Shown piece after piece: positions 5,337 to 6,798 of a DNA stretch of 6,798 nt; position 1 is the stretch's first letter; every line of letters begins with the position of its first letter. Source of the stretch: Planctomycetaceae bacterium (lineage in GTDB: Bacteria > Planctomycetota > Planctomycetia > Pirellulales > Thermoguttaceae); contig WRMR01000280.1 in the NCBI GenBank assembly GCA_009776995.1, forward strand, positions 1-6,798, given 5' to 3'. The notes under the pieces are model-generated. The model was given only the letters and a program-made list of their open reading frames with translations. It did no database searches and was not told the DNA's origin. Both the position numbers and the translations under genes were made by a program.

Positions 5337-5678
5337 TTATTCATTGTTATACCATCGACCGCCAATAAACACTTTTTGCGATTGATTTTGTTCGTTGTTA
5401 AGTTCGTATGCTTTTGCAATTTCATTTAATTTTTCGCTCAAATTCGTCCATCGATTATCATTAGTATAAAATAAAACACGTTTTGTCCAATAGACATATT
5501 CTGGGAAATCGCCATTCTGTAATGATTGATGTGCTTTATTTTTGGCACCAATGTAGTCAAGTCCATGTTCATACCGAAAATGTTCAATTATGGCATATGC
5601 ACCAATAATGAGACATATCACCACAAGACATGGAACTCCGCACCCTCCAATAAGGCAGTATTTCAAACGTTTGTTCAT
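5337..5678 (-). CDS. small N-terminally anchored membrane protein, unknown function
   Basis: The family is not recognised. The 113-residue product begins with a short basic stretch (MNKRLKYC), followed by one hydrophobic segment (about 8-32) containing several Gly and Cys. The rest is a hydrophilic, probably helical domain with the phrase EIAKAYELNNEQ (86-97), which resembles part of a TPR helix pair. The N-terminus and the AYELN phrase resemble the longer neighbour at 5776-6459, so the two may be diverged paralogues, this one shorter. GGAGGA (5686-5691, minus) stands seven bases before the ATG, a strong Shine-Dalgarno. The gene converges on the phosphofructokinase gene with 39 bases between stops. 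Codon and base use are AT-richer than in the genes to the left. Confidence 0.65.
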   Translation of the reverse strand: MNKRLKYCLIGGCGVPCLVVICLIIGAYAIIEHFRYEHGLDYIGAKNKAHQSLQNGDFPEYVYWTKRVLFYTNDNRWTNLSEKLNEIAKAYELNNEQNQSQKVFIGGRWYNNE

Positions 5679-5775
5679 TGAGAAATCCTCCGGACAGTCG
5701 TGTGTTGGAGAGAGTCCTGGATTATGATGTCAAGTTCGTCATCATCATCCGGGATAGTCCTGAGTTTGTCAAGGA

Positions 5776-6459
5776 TTATTCATGATGATGAGCCATAAAA
5801 CTTTCCGTATAGGAATCAACGCGACGAAAAAGTTCCATGACTTTGACATACTTTTGCGGTTTTCCACGCTTTTCATATTCCGCTTTCATGAACACATAAA
5901 AATCGTGAAATGTTGGATATGGCCGAAATTTACGGCTGTCTTCGACAATATTATGGCACATGATTTCACGGTATAAGTGATTTTGTGCATAAAAATCGTT
6001 TGGTTCTGCTGTTTCTGCTTTTTCCTTGCAGCATTCACAATACATTTCAAATGATTCAGAATATCGTCCCATCCTGTAAAGAACACGGGCGATATTATGA
6101 TCGCTCTCTTGGCCTTGCTGAACAATCGTATGGTAACGTTCAAGAGCTACATCATATTCGCCATTCAATTCGTAAGCGTAAGATAAATTGAGATACCACT
6201 CTATATTGCTAGATGAATATCCATATTTTTCTTTTAGCTGTTTGTGGTATTTTTCTTTCTTGTGAAAACATTTTGTGGCATAATAAACGGCACTCTTTCC
6301 ATCCCCACTTTTCATCGCATCCAAATATTTGTGGTAAGGACGATGAGCAAAATAAATGAGAGAAATAATGCCGACTATTAAAACCACGACAAGCGTGATA
6401 ACCGAGAAACATCCCCAAAGGCAACATTTCTCGGCATTAAAGCGAATTTTCAGGCACAT
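5776..6459 (-). CDS. membrane-anchored TPR-like protein, unknown function
   Basis: The specific function is not recognised. The 227-residue product has an N-terminal Cys-containing basic stretch (IRFNAEKCCLWGC) and a single hydrophobic segment (about 12-37). A soluble, helix-rich domain follows and probably faces outward if the short N-terminus stays inside. Residues 87-118 (EWYLNLSYAYELNGEYDVALERYHTIV and on) fit a tetratricopeptide repeat. A second half-repeat is plausible at 121-145 (ARVLYRMGRYSESFEMY). TPRs usually mediate protein-protein contacts. The ATG at 6459 is supported by the complete hydrophobic N-terminus, but no good Shine-Dalgarno precedes it. It lies 97 bases upstream of its probable short paralogue, in the same direction. 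The region is AT-rich, like the neighbour. Confidence 0.65.
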   Translation of the reverse strand: MCLKIRFNAEKCCLWGCFSVITLVVVLIVGIISLIYFAHRPYHKYLDAMKSGDGKSAVYYATKCFHKKEKYHKQLKEKYGYSSSNIEWYLNLSYAYELNGEYDVALERYHTIVQQGQESDHNIARVLYRMGRYSESFEMYCECCKEKAETAEPNDFYAQNHLYREIMCHNIVEDSRKFRPYPTFHDFYVFMKAEYEKRGKPQKYVKVMELFRRVDSYTESFMAHHHE

Positions 6460-6628
6460 GAGATAGCAATCGTTGATAAGGGTTTAAGTTTTTCGAATGG
6501 AACCGTATTTTGTTGTCCAGTATAAGTCCATTCCACTGACAGCGTTGGTGATGCCGATCATGCCGGGTTGCGTAAATGTCGTGCCTGCACCCGCTGCCGT
6601 GAATCGCGCAAGTGGGAGAGTGCTGTTT
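6460..6628. other. short stretch between IS66 Orf2 remnant and TPR-like gene
   Basis: After the Orf2 stop at 6629, no start of a tnpC transposase gene is seen on the minus strand, although one would normally follow in an IS66 element. A frame reading GTTFTQPGMIGITNAVSGMD and ending at 6484 covers most of the stretch. It could be the tail of some degraded gene, but I cannot assign it. No IS66-type terminal repeat is recognised. Confidence 0.35.
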
Positions 6629-6796
6629 TTACGATGTTTTTTGCGAAAATCTTTTTTGTTTGGGAAGTTTTTCGAGATCAATGCCCTCAAGGATCATCAA
6701 AAGACCTGTGCGCGTGACGTTGATCGACTTGTTATCGCCGACTCGTGCCGGAAAACGAAACGTTCCGACTTCAAGCCGTTTGTACCAGATCGCAAA
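6629..6796 (-). CDS. tnpB: IS66 family Orf2 (TnpB) protein, C-terminal part (runs off right edge)
   Basis: The frame enters from the right edge and reads FAIWYKRLEVGTFRFPARVG, then INVTRTGLLMILEGIDLEKL, and ends KQKRFSQKTS before TAA at 6629. The 'WYKRLE.G.FR.P' block and the 'L..LLEGID' block are typical of the C-terminal half of IS66 Orf2 (PF05717), an accessory protein encoded between tnpA and the tnpC transposase gene of IS66 elements. The frame has no start in the window because its 5' part lies beyond the edge. Its C-terminus has normal length, but the tnpC gene that should follow is missing, so the element is probably truncated here. The function of Orf2 in transposition is not well understood. 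Confidence 0.82.
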   Translation of the reverse strand, partial: FAIWYKRLEVGTFRFPARVGDNKSINVTRTGLLMILEGIDLEKLPKQKRFSQKTS

Positions 6797-6798
6797 TC

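Noticed and set aside
5322..5340. ATTG-AGAA-CAAT followed by a T-run after the phosphofructokinase stop
   Set aside because: A four-pair A/T-rich stem is too weak to call an intrinsic terminator.
5675..5779. Open stretch with DDDDELDIII between the two membrane-protein genes, ending in a stop that overlaps the ATG at 5678
   Set aside because: It has no ATG, GTG or TTG in frame after the preceding stop, and about 34 open codons is not significant.
6484..6690. 68-codon frame from a TTG at 6690
   Set aside because: Its first third overlaps the Orf2 gene in another frame and the rest matches nothing I recognise. The start is TTG without a ribosome binding site.

Overview
The window looks like a chromosomal segment of a planctomycete, probably of the Pirellulales type. 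The best taxonomic hint is the 231-residue protein on the minus strand (3196-3891). It combines a short N-terminal zinc ribbon starting MGIRFYCPNGHKL, a GYF_2-like domain and a C-terminal membrane anchor, an arrangement I associate with that group. The bifunctional DAHP synthase-chorismate mutase and the PPi-type phosphofructokinase fit but are not diagnostic. Base composition is moderate on the left and visibly AT-richer from about 5330 to 6480.

Layout, left to right. All genes are on the minus strand except the phosphofructokinase. Positions 1-170 hold the 5' part of pyrE (orotate phosphoribosyltransferase), which runs off the left edge. Upstream of it, 225-1319 is a glycosyltransferase family 9 protein with a TTG start and a partly altered active site. 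A 330-base gap follows, then aroF-type DAHP synthase fused to chorismate mutase (1649-2710). Its upstream region (2711-3195) is the most interesting part of the window. Beyond it lie the zinc-ribbon/GYF_2 membrane protein (3196-3891), a divergent intergenic region with a large inverted repeat (3934-3982), and a plus-strand PPi-type phosphofructokinase (4011-5297). The right end has two small N-terminally anchored proteins, the longer one TPR-like (5337-5678 and 5776-6459), and the C-terminal part of an IS66 Orf2 (TnpB) protein (6629-6796).

Main discovery. Between a near-consensus sigma70 promoter (TTGACA, 17 bases, TAAAAT on the minus strand, 3069-3097) and the DAHP synthase-chorismate mutase gene lies what looks like a complete ribosome-mediated transcription attenuator. 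It encodes a 28-residue leader peptide (2879-2965) in which residues 8-19 read FYYSYYRFYWFY, ten of twelve aromatic. The downstream RNA can form a 1:2 hairpin inside the aromatic codons, a 2:3 antiterminator and a 3:4 intrinsic terminator. A second strong terminator follows, and its 5' arm (region 5) is perfectly complementary over nine bases to region 4. Both terminators could therefore be switched together, 1:2 + 3:4 + 5:6 giving OFF and 2:3 + 4:5 giving ON. The controlled enzyme makes the first intermediate of aromatic biosynthesis and commits chorismate to Phe/Tyr, which matches the Tyr- and Phe-rich leader. I know of no description of such a leader in planctomycetes, but could not search.

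How the genes relate. aroF-CM, the GT9 gene and pyrE point the same way but are separated by gaps. GT9 and pyrE are close enough (54 bases) to be co-transcribed. The remaining genes appear to be independent units. The AT-rich right end next to an IS66 fragment looks like accessory DNA.
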